DNA of 64,000 nucleotides from Desulfarculus baarsii DSM 2075 (GTDB taxonomy: Bacteria; Desulfobacterota; Desulfarculia; Desulfarculales; Desulfarculaceae), in assembly GCF_000143965.1 (NCBI RefSeq), contig NC_014365.1, forward strand, positions 1,329,501 to 1,393,500, in the 5' to 3' direction. The notes below the pieces were generated by a model. That model did no database searches. It saw nothing but the letters and a program-made list of their open reading frames with translations, and was not told where the DNA came from. The stretch's first letter is position 1; each line of letters starts with the position of its first letter. Positions 1 to 8,691 of this stretch are shown here, piece by piece. A program made the position numbers and the translations under genes.

Positions 1-2
1 CC

Positions 3-227
3 GCCCAGCATCCCACCGCGCTGGCCGCCGGCGCGACCCTGCGCGACCTGGTGCGACCGGCCAACCTGGTCGAGGAAGACGGCGCGGTGCGTTTCGCGCC
101 GCCCAGCGGCAACGATATCGCCGCCTGGGGCGATTGGCCCGCCGAGGTCACCTTGCTGATCCCGGTGCACAGCGAGTTCGGCGAGAAGGTCTATCGTTTC
201 CCGCTGGACGTGAGCCAGCCCTACTAG
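3..227 (+). CDS. C-terminal fragment of an unidentified protein
   Basis: An open frame enters from the left edge and ends at TAG 225-227, giving the last 74 residues of a protein whose start lies outside the window. The fragment has no cysteine cluster, transmembrane stretch or motif that I recognise; it ends DVSQPY. Codon use has the strong third-position GC bias seen in its neighbours, which supports it being coding. It is followed after 17 bases by the ComB-like gene on the same strand, so the two may be co-transcribed. Function unknown. Confidence 0.5.
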   Translation, partial: AQHPTALAAGATLRDLVRPANLVEEDGAVRFAPPSGNDIAAWGDWPAEVTLLIPVHSEFGEKVYRFPLDVSQPY

Positions 228-244
228 AGCCGCTGGCCGTGACC

Positions 245-922
245 ATGGAGATCGACATCGTCTCGCCGGCCGATGATCTGGAGTCGCTGGACGGCGTGGT
301 GGTGGTGCTGGATATCTTTCGCGCGTCCAACACCATCCTGGCCCTGCTGGCGGCCGGGGCGGGCAGGGTCTTTCTGGTGAATGAACTGGACGCGGCCCGC
401 CGCCTGAAGGCCGCCAGGCCCCGGGCGGCCCTGCTGGGCGAGCGCGGCGGGCTGCCGCCAGCCGACTTTGACGGCGGCAACTCGCCGGCCCAGGCCGCCC
501 GGCTCACGCGGCCGGGCCGGGAGGTCATCCTGACCACCTCGGCCGGCACCAAGGCCATCCACCGCCTGGGCGGCGCGGCGCGGGTGTTTTATGGCGCCTT
601 TGCCGGGGCCGCCGCCTTGGCGCGGGCCATCGAGGAGTGTGCGCCACGGCGGGTGAGCCTGCTGGCCATGGGCCTGGAGGCCCGCCAGCCCGCCGACGAG
701 GACGACGCGGCGGCCTGGTTCCTGGCCCAGCGCCTGCGCGGCCAGCGACCCGATTTCGCCGCCATCCGCCGCCGGCTGCTGGACTGCCCCGGCGCGCGGC
801 GTTTGCGCCGCCTGGGCCAGGCCGACGACCTGGAGTTCTGCCTGAGCCTGGACAGCCAGGCCATCGTTCCGCTGGCGCGTTTTGGCCAGCCCGCGCCCTG
901 GGCCGAGGCCTACCGCCCCTGA
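245..922 (+). CDS. comB: 2-phosphosulfolactate phosphatase family protein (ComB-like)
   Basis: Predicted 225 residues, close to the usual ComB length. Conserved ComB segments are visible: VVVLDIFRASNTI near residue 20, LLGERGG near 62, GGNSPAQ near 76, TTSAGTKAI near 98, and ADEDDAAAWF near 150. The family is Mg-dependent and removes phosphate from 2-phosphosulfolactate, a step in the coenzyme M/sulfolactate route. ATG 245 is chosen because the homology begins there; a longer open frame reaches 134 but overlaps the preceding gene. No comA, comC or other sulfolactate gene is adjacent, so the substrate here is inferred from family only. The gene converges with the aminotransferase gene, leaving only four bases between them. 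Confidence 0.78.
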   Translation: MEIDIVSPADDLESLDGVVVVLDIFRASNTILALLAAGAGRVFLVNELDAARRLKAARPRAALLGERGGLPPADFDGGNSPAQAARLTRPGREVILTTSAGTKAIHRLGGAARVFYGAFAGAAALARAIEECAPRRVSLLAMGLEARQPADEDDAAAWFLAQRLRGQRPDFAAIRRRLLDCPGARRLRRLGQADDLEFCLSLDSQAIVPLARFGQPAPWAEAYRP

Positions 923-926
923 CCCG

Positions 927-2132
927 TCAGCCGGCCAGCAGGCCGCGCACGCTGTCGATGACGTAGGCCGCGTCGTCGTCGGTCATGTCGGGGAACAGGG
1001 GCAGGCTGATCTGGCCGTCGTAGACGCGCTCGGTGGCGGGCAGATCGCCCCGTTTATAACCGAAATTCTGCTGATAATACGGATGGATGTGCACGGGAAT
1101 ATAGTGCACGCCCGCGCCGATGTTGCGCTGGGCCAGGGCGGCGATCATCGCTGTTTTGTCCAGGGGCGCGCCGGGCTCCAGGCAGATGGCGTAGAGGTGC
1201 CGGGCGTGGACGCCACGGCCCAGATCCTGGCAGACGCTCAGGTTCGTCAGGCCGCTCAGGCCCTGGTCGTAGATGGCGGCGAGCTGGCGGCGGCGCTGGT
1301 TGAAGCCCTCGACCTTGGCCAGTTGATGCAGGCCCAGCGAGGCGGCGATGTCGGTCATGTTGAACTTGAAGCCCAGCTCCACCACCGGCTGCCACCACGA
1401 ACCGCCCTTGGCGTAGCGCTTCCAGGCGTCCTTGCTCAGGCCGTGCATGCCCAGCACGCGCAGCTTGTCGGCCAGGGCTTGATCGCGGCAGATCAGCATG
1501 CCGCCCTCGGCGGTGGTCATGTTCTTGTTGGCGTAGAACGAAAAGCAGCCCACGTCGCCGATGAGGCCCAGGTGGCGGCCCTGGTAGGTGGAGCCCACGC
1601 AGTGGGCCGCGTCCTCGATGACCTTCAGGCCATATTTTTGGGCCAGCTCCATCAGCGGGGCCATGTCGGCGGCCTGGCCGGCGTAGTGCACCGGAATCAT
1701 CGCCCGCAGCCGGCCGCCCTCGGGGCCGACCATCAGGCCGGCGGCGTCCTTTTTGTAGCGCGTTTCGATGAAGCGCTCCAGCCAAACTGGGTCCATGGTC
1801 CAGGCCTGGGGGTCGATCTCGCAGAGCACCGGCCGGGCCCCCTGATGCGCCACCACCGCCGCCGTGGAGACCCAGGTGAAGCTGGGGACCAGCACGTCGT
1901 CGCCGGGGCCCAGGCCAAGTGCGGCCACGGCCAGTTGCAGCGCCGAGGTGCCCGAGTTGCAGGCCACGGCGTGGGGCGCGCCGCAAAAAGCGGCGAACGC
2001 CTCCTCGAAACGGTGGGTGCGCGGGCCGGTGGTGATCCAGCCCGAACGCAGGCATTCAATGATCTCGCGCTCTTCCTCGGGGCCAAACGACGGCCGCGAA
2101 AAGGGCAGGTAGTCTTGTCTGAGTGGCAGCAT
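927..2132 (-). CDS. DegT/DnrJ/EryC1/StrS family PLP-dependent aminotransferase
   Basis: Predicted 401 residues, normal for the sugar aminotransferase family acting on nucleotide-linked keto-sugars. Visible features are the N-terminal SGWITTGPRTHRFEEAF segment, the CNSGTSALQLA cofactor-binding loop (about 58-68), VIEDAAHCVGS (about 171-181, the PLP-contacting Asp) and SFYANKNMTTAEGGM with the Schiff-base lysine at about K203. A GAGGGG ribosome-binding site precedes the ATG. It is the last of a minus-strand pair with the Mrr-like gene. No sugar dehydratase or glycosyltransferase lies nearby, so the sugar substrate and the pathway (lipopolysaccharide, capsule or flagellin glycan) cannot be assigned. 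Confidence 0.88.
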   Translation of the reverse strand: MLPLRQDYLPFSRPSFGPEEEREIIECLRSGWITTGPRTHRFEEAFAAFCGAPHAVACNSGTSALQLAVAALGLGPGDDVLVPSFTWVSTAAVVAHQGARPVLCEIDPQAWTMDPVWLERFIETRYKKDAAGLMVGPEGGRLRAMIPVHYAGQAADMAPLMELAQKYGLKVIEDAAHCVGSTYQGRHLGLIGDVGCFSFYANKNMTTAEGGMLICRDQALADKLRVLGMHGLSKDAWKRYAKGGSWWQPVVELGFKFNMTDIAASLGLHQLAKVEGFNQRRRQLAAIYDQGLSGLTNLSVCQDLGRGVHARHLYAICLEPGAPLDKTAMIAALAQRNIGAGVHYIPVHIHPYYQQNFGYKRGDLPATERVYDGQISLPLFPDMTDDDAAYVIDSVRGLLAG

Positions 2133-2159
2133 GATTTGTCCCCTCGGCTGTGTTGCGCG

Positions 2160-2729
2160 TCAGTTGCGCCTGATGGTTTTGCGTCCGGTGGCCACCGCTT
2201 GCAGCACGGCGCGGTCCCAGAGCTGGACGCCGTTGCTCTGGGCCAACAGTCGGGCCTGGCGCGAAAAACGGCTGCTGGCCACGACCATGGCCTGATCGGC
2301 GCCGTAATGCTGGCGGGCGGCGGCGGCCTGCTGCACGGCGGCCAGGCCGACCACGCCTTGATGGCGCTTGGCCTGGACGACGATGCTCTGGCCGTCGCGC
2401 CACAGCAATAGATCAGCCCCATAGTCGCCGCTTTTGGCCGTGGTTTTTACCTTGAATCCGTTGCGACGAAAGATGGCGGCCAGATAGCGCTCGAAGGTCT
2501 GGCCATCCATGGCGTCGATGAGATGCACGCCCGAGCGGTGGAGGCGCTGGGTTTTGATGTGCTGGATGACAAACGGCACGGCCACGGCCAAAAACAACGC
2601 CGCGGCCACGGCCAAGCCGTCGCGCCACTGGACGGGCAGGCCGCCGTGCTGGGCCGCCAGACGCGCGGCAAGCGCCAGCCCCGCCGCCCAAAGGGCCCAC
2701 AACATTGATTTGACAAGCAATCCAGCCAT
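2160..2729 (-). CDS. Membrane-anchored Mrr-type restriction endonuclease domain protein
   Basis: Predicted 189 residues from ATG 2729. The first 65 residues hold two hydrophobic segments (about 5-22 and 36-58). A DUF2034/Mrr-like nuclease domain follows: FERYLAAIFRRNGFKV, then GDYGADLLL and VVQAKRH, which supply the D...QxK catalytic set of the Mrr branch of PD-(D/E)xK nucleases, then a glutamine-rich helix and VVASSRFS. Such two-helix plus Mrr proteins are widespread and mostly uncharacterised; they are usually not part of classical restriction-modification systems, and no methylase is present here. An open frame continues upstream to 2975 but overlaps the next gene and lacks homology. Confidence 0.75.
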   Translation of the reverse strand: MAGLLVKSMLWALWAAGLALAARLAAQHGGLPVQWRDGLAVAAALFLAVAVPFVIQHIKTQRLHRSGVHLIDAMDGQTFERYLAAIFRRNGFKVKTTAKSGDYGADLLLWRDGQSIVVQAKRHQGVVGLAAVQQAAAARQHYGADQAMVVASSRFSRQARLLAQSNGVQLWDRAVLQAVATGRKTIRRN

Positions 2730-2743
2730 CTTGGCCGAATAGT

Positions 2744-3373
2744 TTACCAGTCTTCCTGGATGCCGAACAGCAGATTGCTGAAACGACGCTTGCAGGCGCG
2801 GTCGGCCTCGATCTTGGCCCCCAGCCGGGCCATGAAGAGGTTTTCCGGCCGCAGGGCCACGTTGGGCTCGTTGGTGGGGTATTCGCGCAGGCCCAGACCC
2901 TCGACCAGGCTCTTGAGCGTCTGGCGATATTGGGCCATGGTCTTGCCGGTGTCGTCCAGATCCCACGTCCAGCAATAAGCCACCAGGTAGACGATACGCT
3001 CGTCGTTTTCCGGGCGCTGGACGACCATGGCCACCAGGGGCTTCATCAGCCCGCCGCCGCGTCGATTGCGCGCCGCCTCTACGATCAGCTCCATCATCGG
3101 CGGATCGGCCAGTTGGGTCCAGCGCTCATCGGCCATGGCCGGCCGCAGCAGGGCGTAGGCCACGATGGCCCGCCCCAGCAGGGCCACGGCCAACAGCGCC
3201 CCCGGCCGGGCCAACTGGCGTTGCAGGCTGGCCATATCCGGGAAAAACGAGCGATAGCGCTCGAACTGGCCAAAGCCTTCGTCCAAGCTCAGGCCTTCGA
3301 GCTGCTCGGGCGCGTCCAACAGGCGCAGGCTCACTTGGCCAAAGGGGGTGTCGATGATCTGGCCCTGGTCCAT
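2744..3373 (-). CDS. Putative GNAT-like acyltransferase (AcuA-like)
   Basis: Predicted 209 residues. It starts MDQGQIIDTPFGQVSLRLLD and has an acyltransferase-like alternation of strands and helices. The stretch TNEPNVALRPENLFMARLGAK near the C-terminus resembles the motif I associate with AcuA-type N-acetyltransferases linked to acetyl-CoA synthetase control, but no unambiguous acetyl-CoA loop (Q/RxxGxG/A) is visible, so the call is tentative. It lies 80 bases downstream of sucD on the same strand, so a role in regulating an acyl-CoA enzyme is possible. A conserved hypothetical protein is the alternative description. Confidence 0.45.
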   Translation of the reverse strand: MDQGQIIDTPFGQVSLRLLDAPEQLEGLSLDEGFGQFERYRSFFPDMASLQRQLARPGALLAVALLGRAIVAYALLRPAMADERWTQLADPPMMELIVEAARNRRGGGLMKPLVAMVVQRPENDERIVYLVAYCWTWDLDDTGKTMAQYRQTLKSLVEGLGLREYPTNEPNVALRPENLFMARLGAKIEADRACKRRFSNLLFGIQEDW

Positions 3374-3453
3374 CCTGGCCGCCCCCGTTTCGCGTTAGGC
3401 CGGTCGGCCCGGGCTCGTCACCCGCGCCGACCGGCCCGTTGAGTCTTATGGCC

Positions 3454-4323
3454 CTAGCCCAGAACCTTGGCCACGGTCGCGCCGAAATCGCCCAGGCGGC
3501 GCACCACCGTGATGCCGGCGTCCTCCATGGCCGCCAGCTTGTCGGCGGCCTTGCCCTTGCCGCCGCTGATGATGGCCCCGGCGTGGCCCATGCGCTTGCC
3601 CGGCGGGGCGGTCAGGCCGGCCACGAAGCCAAACACCGGCTTGGGATAGCCGGCCTTGACCAGGGCCGCGGCCCGTTCCTCGGCGTCGCCGCCGATCTCG
3701 CCGATGGTGCAGACGGCCTCGGTCTGGTCGTCCGCGGCGAACAGCTTCAGCAGCTCCACGAAGCCCAGGCCGATGATCGGATCGCCGCCGATGCCGATGC
3801 AGGTGCTCTGGCCCAGACCGGCCTGGGTCAGTTGATGCACCACCTCGTAGGTCAGCGTGCCCGAGCGGCTGATCAGGCCCACCTTGCCGGGCTTGTGGAT
3901 GTAGCCGGGCATGATGCCCAGTTTGCACTCGCCGGGGGTGATCACGCCGGGGCAGTTGGGCCCGACCATCAGCACGCCTCTGGCCCGCAGATAGGCCTTG
4001 GCCATGATCATGTCCTTGGCCGGGATGTGCTCGGTGATGACCACCACCAGCTTGATCCCGGCGTCGGCGGCCTCGCAGGCGGCGTCGGCGGCGAAGGCGG
4101 CCGGCACGAAAACGACGCTGACGTCCGCGCCGGTCTGGGCCACGGCCTGGGCCACGGTGTCAAAGACCGGCGCGCCCAAAACCGTGCTCCCGCCCTTGCC
4201 CGGCGTCACGCCGGCCACCACGTTGGTGCCGTATTCGATCATCTTTTCGGTGTGGAACATGCCCTCGCGGCCGGTGACGCCCTGCACCACCACCCGGGAA
4301 TTTTTGTTGACCAGGATGCTCAT
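3454..4323 (-). CDS. sucD: Succinyl-CoA ligase (ADP-forming) alpha subunit
   Basis: Predicted 289 residues, the standard SucD length. It catalyses the reversible interconversion of succinyl-CoA and succinate with ATP or GTP, in the TCA cycle and in succinate or propionate metabolism. Seen directly: the CoA-binding Rossmann segment [11 protein letters not shown] (about 11-21), [18 protein letters not shown] (about 121-138) and the phosphohistidine loop [12 protein letters not shown] with the active His at about 247. ATG 4323 is fixed by the ATGA overlap with the sucC stop, indicating translational coupling; a longer in-frame extension would run through sucC. Confidence 0.96.
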   Translation of the reverse strand: MSILVNKNSRVVVQGVTGREGMFHTEKMIEYGTNVVAGVTPGKGGSTVLGAPVFDTVAQAVAQTGADVSVVFVPAAFAADAACEAADAGIKLVVVITEHIPAKDMIMAKAYLRARGVLMVGPNCPGVITPGECKLGIMPGYIHKPGKVGLISRSGTLTYEVVHQLTQAGLGQSTCIGIGGDPIIGLGFVELLKLFAADDQTEAVCTIGEIGGDAEERAAALVKAGYPKPVFGFVAGLTAPPGKRMGHAGAIISGGKGKAADKLAAMEDAGITVVRRLGDFGATVAKVLG

Positions 4324-5489
4324 TTGGACCCTCCCGCCACCTTGGCGATCTTTTCGGCCGCCTCGGAAAGTGACGCGGCCACTTCGAAGGCCAGGTCGCT
4401 TTCGGCCAGGATGCGCCGTCCTTCCTCGACGTTGGTGCCTTCCAGGCGCACCACCAGCGGCAGTTTCAGATCGACCTTGCGCGCGGCGGCCACCACGCCG
4501 GCGGCCAGCACGTCGCAACGCAAAATGCCGCCGAAAATGTTGATCAAAATCGCCTGGACATTCTGGTCTTCCAAGATGATCTCAAAGGCCTTGGTGATCA
4601 TCTCCTCGGAGGCGCCGCCGCCCACGTCGAGGAAGTTGGCCGGCTCGGCTCCGGCCATCTTGATCACGTCCATGGTGGCCATGGCCAGGCCCGCGCCGTT
4701 GACCATGGTGCCCACGTTGCCGTTTAGGCGGATATAGTTCAGGCCCTGCTCGGTGGCGGCCAGCTCCAGGGGGTCGGTCTCCAGGGGATCCTTGAGGGCG
4801 GCCACGTCGGGCTGGCGCTTGAGGGCGCTGTCGTCAAAGTTGATCTTGGCGTCGACGGCCAGCAGATCGCCGGCGGCGGTGACCACCAGGGGGTTGATCT
4901 CCACCAGGGTGGCTTCTTTTTCCCAGGCCAGGCGCGCCAGGTTTTTCAATAGCGTTTCGCCCTGGCGCACCTGGGCGGCGTTCAGGCCGCAGCCGAACAG
5001 CAGCTTGCGCGCCTGGAAAGCCCACAGGCTCTGGCCGGGGTCGATGCGCGTGGCAAAGATGCGCTCCGGGGTCTTGGCGGCCACTTCCTCGATATCCATG
5101 CCGCCATCGGGCGAGGCCATCACGGCCAGGCACTCGGAGGCGCGGTCGAGCACCACGGCCAGGTAAAGCTCCTTGGCGATGGCCGTGGCCTGTTCGATCC
5201 ACACCTTGCGCACCTTTTTGCCCTCGGGCCCGGTCTGGTGGGTGACCAGATGCATGCCCAGCATCTTGGCCGCGGCCTCGGCGGCCTCGGCGGCCGTCTT
5301 GACCACCTTGACACCGCCGCCCTTGCCCCGGCCGCCGGCGTGGATCTGGGCCTTGACCACGTAGCCCTCGGCGGCCAAGCCATTGGCCACGTCCTGGGCC
5401 TGGGCGGCCGATTCGGCCAAGCCGCCCTTGGGCACGGGCACGCCAAAGGCCGCGAGCATCTGTTTGGCCTGATATTCGTGTACGTTCAT
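4320..5489 (-). CDS. sucC: Succinyl-CoA ligase (ADP-forming) beta subunit
   Basis: Predicted 389 residues, normal for SucC. It starts [20 protein letters not shown] and has an ATP-grasp fold with the [13 protein letters not shown] nucleotide loop (about 48-60), EINPLVVT (about 197, metal ligands), and the C-terminal CoA-ligase domain with [18 protein letters not shown] and ILINIFGGI. Together with SucD it forms the heterodimer or heterotetramer. It is the first gene of the sucCD pair, transcribed away from the divergent tRNA-fMet gene. There is a GGAC-like weak ribosome-binding site before the ATG. Confidence 0.96.
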   Translation of the reverse strand: MNVHEYQAKQMLAAFGVPVPKGGLAESAAQAQDVANGLAAEGYVVKAQIHAGGRGKGGGVKVVKTAAEAAEAAAKMLGMHLVTHQTGPEGKKVRKVWIEQATAIAKELYLAVVLDRASECLAVMASPDGGMDIEEVAAKTPERIFATRIDPGQSLWAFQARKLLFGCGLNAAQVRQGETLLKNLARLAWEKEATLVEINPLVVTAAGDLLAVDAKINFDDSALKRQPDVAALKDPLETDPLELAATEQGLNYIRLNGNVGTMVNGAGLAMATMDVIKMAGAEPANFLDVGGGASEEMITKAFEIILEDQNVQAILINIFGGILRCDVLAAGVVAAARKVDLKLPLVVRLEGTNVEEGRRILAESDLAFEVAASLSEAAEKIAKVAGGSK

Positions 5490-5579
5490 GGTGGGCGTCC
5501 TTCCAAAACTTGTACCGGTGAACGTTGATCACCCATCCTAACCCAAGCGGCCATGGCGCACAAGAGTTTGGCGCGGCGG

Positions 5580-5608
5580 TTGACAGGGGGGGCATCTGCC
5601 TATATAGT
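5580..5608 (+). promoter_or_regulatory. Promoter of the tRNA-fMet gene
   Basis: A perfect -35 hexamer TTGACA (5580-5585) and a -10 hexamer TATAGT (5603-5608) are separated by 17 bases and end 12 bases before the mature tRNA 5' end. This is a textbook sigma-70-type arrangement for a strong stable-RNA promoter. The spacer contains a run of seven G. Confidence 0.75.
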
Positions 5609-5620
5609 TCGATCACTTGA

Positions 5621-5737
<117 letters not shown>

Positions 5738-5824
5738 GTTTACTGGCCTAATCCCGCCCAGGAGTGGGGAAAACGGGCCTGGGAGCCATGCGAAAAGAGG
5801 CGTCCCCGGCGCAAAGCCGCCTGG

Positions 5825-6415
5825 TCAGGACGATGGTTTTGCGAACAACGCCAGGTACAAGTATCCCATGTCTTGCACGCCGAGGGACATGAAGCCGCAC
5901 GCCTCCAAGGCGTTGGTGATCCGCGTCGCCGTTGGTCGCATGGACCGTGGCGGCCCACAAGGGGAGTGCGGATTGCATTCGATGACGCCGAGCCTGCCTC
6001 CTGGCCGCAACACCCGGCCCATCTCCATGATCACCTCCTTCATGGCCTGGGCCACCGGCGGAATGTGCAGCACCGTGCCCAACAGTCCGGCCGTTATGGA
6101 TTCATCCGGCAAGGGCAGCGGCCTGGTGATGTCGACCACCGCGGCGCGCACCTGGGTCAGGCCATGCATGGCGGCCTGGCGCGACAAATCCTCGATGCAG
6201 CCGGGCGTGATGTCGAAGGCGTGGACCATGCCCGTGGGCCCGACGATGCGCGCGGCCTCCAGGGCGTACTCGCCCAGGCCGCAGCCGGCGTCCAGGAAGG
6301 CGTCTCCCGGTTCGAGCCCCAGGGCGTCAAAAATGATTTGTGGATCCTGCATCCCGTAGCTCGACGGATGGCGGCGTTTTCCGGCGGGCGGATCGCTATG
6401 ACGCCAAGTCTGCAT
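5825..6415 (-). CDS. SAM-dependent class I methyltransferase
   Basis: Predicted 196 residues. Motif I FLDAGCGLGEYALEAA (about 39-54) is followed by VHAFDITPGCIEDL (SAM ribose acidic residue), AAVVDITRPLPLPDES and the post-motif LRPGGRLGVIECNPHS, typical of the UbiE/Methyltransf_11 group acting on small molecules or lipids. ATG 6415 has a GGGAG ribosome-binding site; an internal ATG at residue 22 also precedes the homology. It is the last gene of the minus-strand cassette that begins with MarR, 83 bases after the barrel gene. A role in modifying the substrate exported by the RND system is inference from context only. Confidence 0.85.
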   Translation of the reverse strand: MQTWRHSDPPAGKRRHPSSYGMQDPQIIFDALGLEPGDAFLDAGCGLGEYALEAARIVGPTGMVHAFDITPGCIEDLSRQAAMHGLTQVRAAVVDITRPLPLPDESITAGLLGTVLHIPPVAQAMKEVIMEMGRVLRPGGRLGVIECNPHSPCGPPRSMRPTATRITNALEACGFMSLGVQDMGYLYLALFAKPSS

Positions 6416-6498
6416 GGCGAAATTCTCCCAGCATGGGGCAGCGTTGCAAGGCTGCCGGTTGTTGGCCGCGTCTCGTGCGCAACCTCGCGTTTGCCGCG

Positions 6499-7791
6499 CT
6501 AAAAACTATAGCGCAGGGACATATAGATATTCGTGTCGGCCTTGTATTGGCCGAACATGGTGTCGTCCCGTCGCCCGAGGAAGATGTTGGCGCCGATCTC
6601 CTGGTTGATGTTGTCGGTCCATTTATAGAGAATTTTCGGGCGCAGATAGGCGTCGCGGTCGCTTGGCGACCAGTAGCCGGAAAGGGACAGTTCCAGATTC
6701 TGGTTCATGAGCAGCTTGGTGAGCTGCAATGTCAGCACATGCCGCAACTCGTCCCGGGGCTGCTCACCCGTGAAGGTTTTTCGATATTGCTGATAATCCA
6801 GTTGCTGTTCCACATAGTATTGCACGCTGGCGTTGCAATCCCGGCCGATCTCCCGGGCGAAGCCGACGAGATAGCGCATTTCGGAGTTGTTGATGCGCGG
6901 ATCGCGCCCGTCGGGGTCGTCGACGGAATCGTAGTAGGCCACCTCGATGTTGCCGATCCCTCCGGCCAGCGGTCCCCGGACGCTGGCGCCATGGACGCGC
7001 AGGCGCGGAAAGATGGCTTCTCCGGAAGCGGCGACGCCGCCAGGATTCTTCCAGAAGCCGCAATAGCCATAGAGGGCGAGTTCATAGGCCCCGACGGTCT
7101 GGTACAAACGAGCCGCGTACTCGGCGTCGGTAAACCACTGGTTGGGTTTTTCGAAATCCAATTCCGACTCGTTGCCGGCCAGGCGTCCCAGTGCGCCGTT
7201 CCAATACGAGATATATTGCCCCGTGATGAAACGGTCGCTGGCGAAAAGCGGCGTGAACACGAAATCCGCGTTGAGGAAATCCCAAAACAGGCTGGCTTTG
7301 ACGCTGTCGGATGGCGTCTTGAGGTACTCGGCGTCCCGGCCGATGAAAAAGGACTGCCAGTCCTTGGGGAACAGGTCGTTGAGGAAGACCAGATCACCGG
7401 TGCCCCAGGTCAGCACCTGCCGCCCGATCTTGATGTCGAGGATTTCGGAGGGGCGCAGAAACATCCAGGCCTCGCGGGTGTCATAGCGGGCCCTTTCGAG
7501 GACGCCGTCGTACCAGACATCTCCTTTGAACTTGAACTGCGCCCAGTCGGTCTGCGTGGACGCCTCCGCCTGTAGCCGCGTCTCCAGGACGGAGGCGTCT
7601 TTCTCGTGGGGATCGGACTGGGTGCGGCAGCCGGTCCGGAGCTCCAGGAAACCGTGCACTTCCGGCGTGCTGAAGTGGTCTGGCAAGGACGCGGCCAGGC
7701 AGTCGCCCGCGACGGCCAGGACCAGGGCCGCCAGGGCCAGGCGGGAGACGATTCCCCGCCAGGCCCCGGCCGGAATGGTCGCGCCCATCAT
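6499..7791 (-). CDS. Outer-membrane beta-barrel protein (DUF1302-like)
   Basis: Predicted 430 residues. A signal peptide runs from residue 1 to about 33 (hydrophobic stretch, cut near CLAAS). The remainder alternates amphipathic strands and ends in SLRYSF, the terminal aromatic signature recognised by the BAM machinery. The segment IGRQVLTWGTGDLVFLNDLFPKD (given here as residues about 122-144) is characteristic of DUF1302/alginate-export-like barrels. Its ATGATG start overlaps the TGA of the LolA-like gene, so the two are translationally coupled. Barrel, LolA-like protein and MMPL exporter together suggest a cell-envelope lipid or hydrophobic-compound export route. Confidence 0.8.
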   Translation of the reverse strand: MMGATIPAGAWRGIVSRLALAALVLAVAGDCLAASLPDHFSTPEVHGFLELRTGCRTQSDPHEKDASVLETRLQAEASTQTDWAQFKFKGDVWYDGVLERARYDTREAWMFLRPSEILDIKIGRQVLTWGTGDLVFLNDLFPKDWQSFFIGRDAEYLKTPSDSVKASLFWDFLNADFVFTPLFASDRFITGQYISYWNGALGRLAGNESELDFEKPNQWFTDAEYAARLYQTVGAYELALYGYCGFWKNPGGVAASGEAIFPRLRVHGASVRGPLAGGIGNIEVAYYDSVDDPDGRDPRINNSEMRYLVGFAREIGRDCNASVQYYVEQQLDYQQYRKTFTGEQPRDELRHVLTLQLTKLLMNQNLELSLSGYWSPSDRDAYLRPKILYKWTDNINQEIGANIFLGRRDDTMFGQYKADTNIYMSLRYSF

Positions 7792-8621
7792 TGCATGACC
7801 TCTTTGGGCGCGCGCCGCAGATAGCGCTCGGTGAAAAGGTCGTCCGTCAACCCGGCGTTGTAGCGAATTCTGGTGAACACCATTTCCGTCTGGCCGCCGC
7901 TTTCCAGGTCTCTGGCCACCGAGCGGACAACCGTGGGGTAGACGACCCGCTGGCCATTTTCCGTGGCCTCGACGGGCTCCACGGCCATGACTTCGATCAC
8001 CCGATACGGCCTGTTGTCGTCCTTGAAATATTCGATCTTCATGGGAAGGAAGGTGGTCTTGTCGATATGGGCGACGTACGAGGCGAACTCCACGGCGTCC
8101 GGGTTTTTCGGAGTATTTTTCACGACAAAATAGCTGTCCGTGGTTTCCAGAAGCTCATGGGCGTCCTCCTCGGGGCCGCGGCCGGAGATGTCCTCGTAGA
8201 GGAAATCCGACCCGACGAAACTCGTGCGCTTATCGCTGGCCGCGATACGCTTGACGAGGTCGAGGCTCGGCATATAGAGCCAGCGGTCGTCGTCTTTTCC
8301 CTCGCCGACGTGTTTGTGCACCATGAACACCATTCTGCGCACGTCCGATGGCTCAATGAAGTAGACGAAGTACTTCTGTTCGGCGTCCTTGGCGTCGGTG
8401 TTTTTGCGCATCATGTTGAATTGGCGCTTGCGCGTCCGGCCCTGCTTGTCGGTGATCGTCATGGTCGTCGTCCCCTGGGCGTCCGCCCCCTGGTACAGCG
8501 AGGCATGATTCGACCTGGCGATGATGGTTTCAACGGGCGGGGCGTCCTCGCCCGCGCCGCATTGGCCCGCGACGCTAAAGACGCCCAGCGCCATCAGGAT
8601 AAGCCCGCATATTTTTTTCAT
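7788..8621 (-). CDS. Outer-membrane lipoprotein-sorting (LolA-like) protein
   Basis: Predicted 277 residues. The signal peptide is MKKICGLILMALGVFSVAGQ with a probable cut before the CGAGEDAPP region; a lipobox (VAGQC) is possible, so it may be a lipoprotein. The body matches the LolA-like superfamily (PF17131-type) found beside MMPL exporters: QFNMMRKN, KYFVYFIEPSDVRRMVFMVH, DDRWLYMPSLDLVKRIAASDKRTSFVGSDFLYEDI, and the final strand containing FTRIRYNAGL and DLFTERYLRR. ATG 8621 has a GGAG site; the upstream open extension has no homology. It probably binds lipid in the periplasm between the RND pump and the outer membrane. Confidence 0.85.
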   Translation of the reverse strand: MKKICGLILMALGVFSVAGQCGAGEDAPPVETIIARSNHASLYQGADAQGTTTMTITDKQGRTRKRQFNMMRKNTDAKDAEQKYFVYFIEPSDVRRMVFMVHKHVGEGKDDDRWLYMPSLDLVKRIAASDKRTSFVGSDFLYEDISGRGPEEDAHELLETTDSYFVVKNTPKNPDAVEFASYVAHIDKTTFLPMKIEYFKDDNRPYRVIEVMAVEPVEATENGQRVVYPTVVRSVARDLESGGQTEMVFTRIRYNAGLTDDLFTERYLRRAPKEVMQ

Positions 8622-8691
8622 TGCGCGTCTCCTTGCCGTTTTTTGTGTTCCAAGCGTTTCTTGCGAGATTTTCGCCCGCTTTGAGCGCGGC

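Noticed and set aside
882-2411. Plus-strand open frame of about 500 codons opposite the aminotransferase gene.
   Set aside because: The minus-strand frame encodes a complete DegT-family aminotransferase; the plus-strand translation is repetitive and has no ribosome-binding site or homology pattern.
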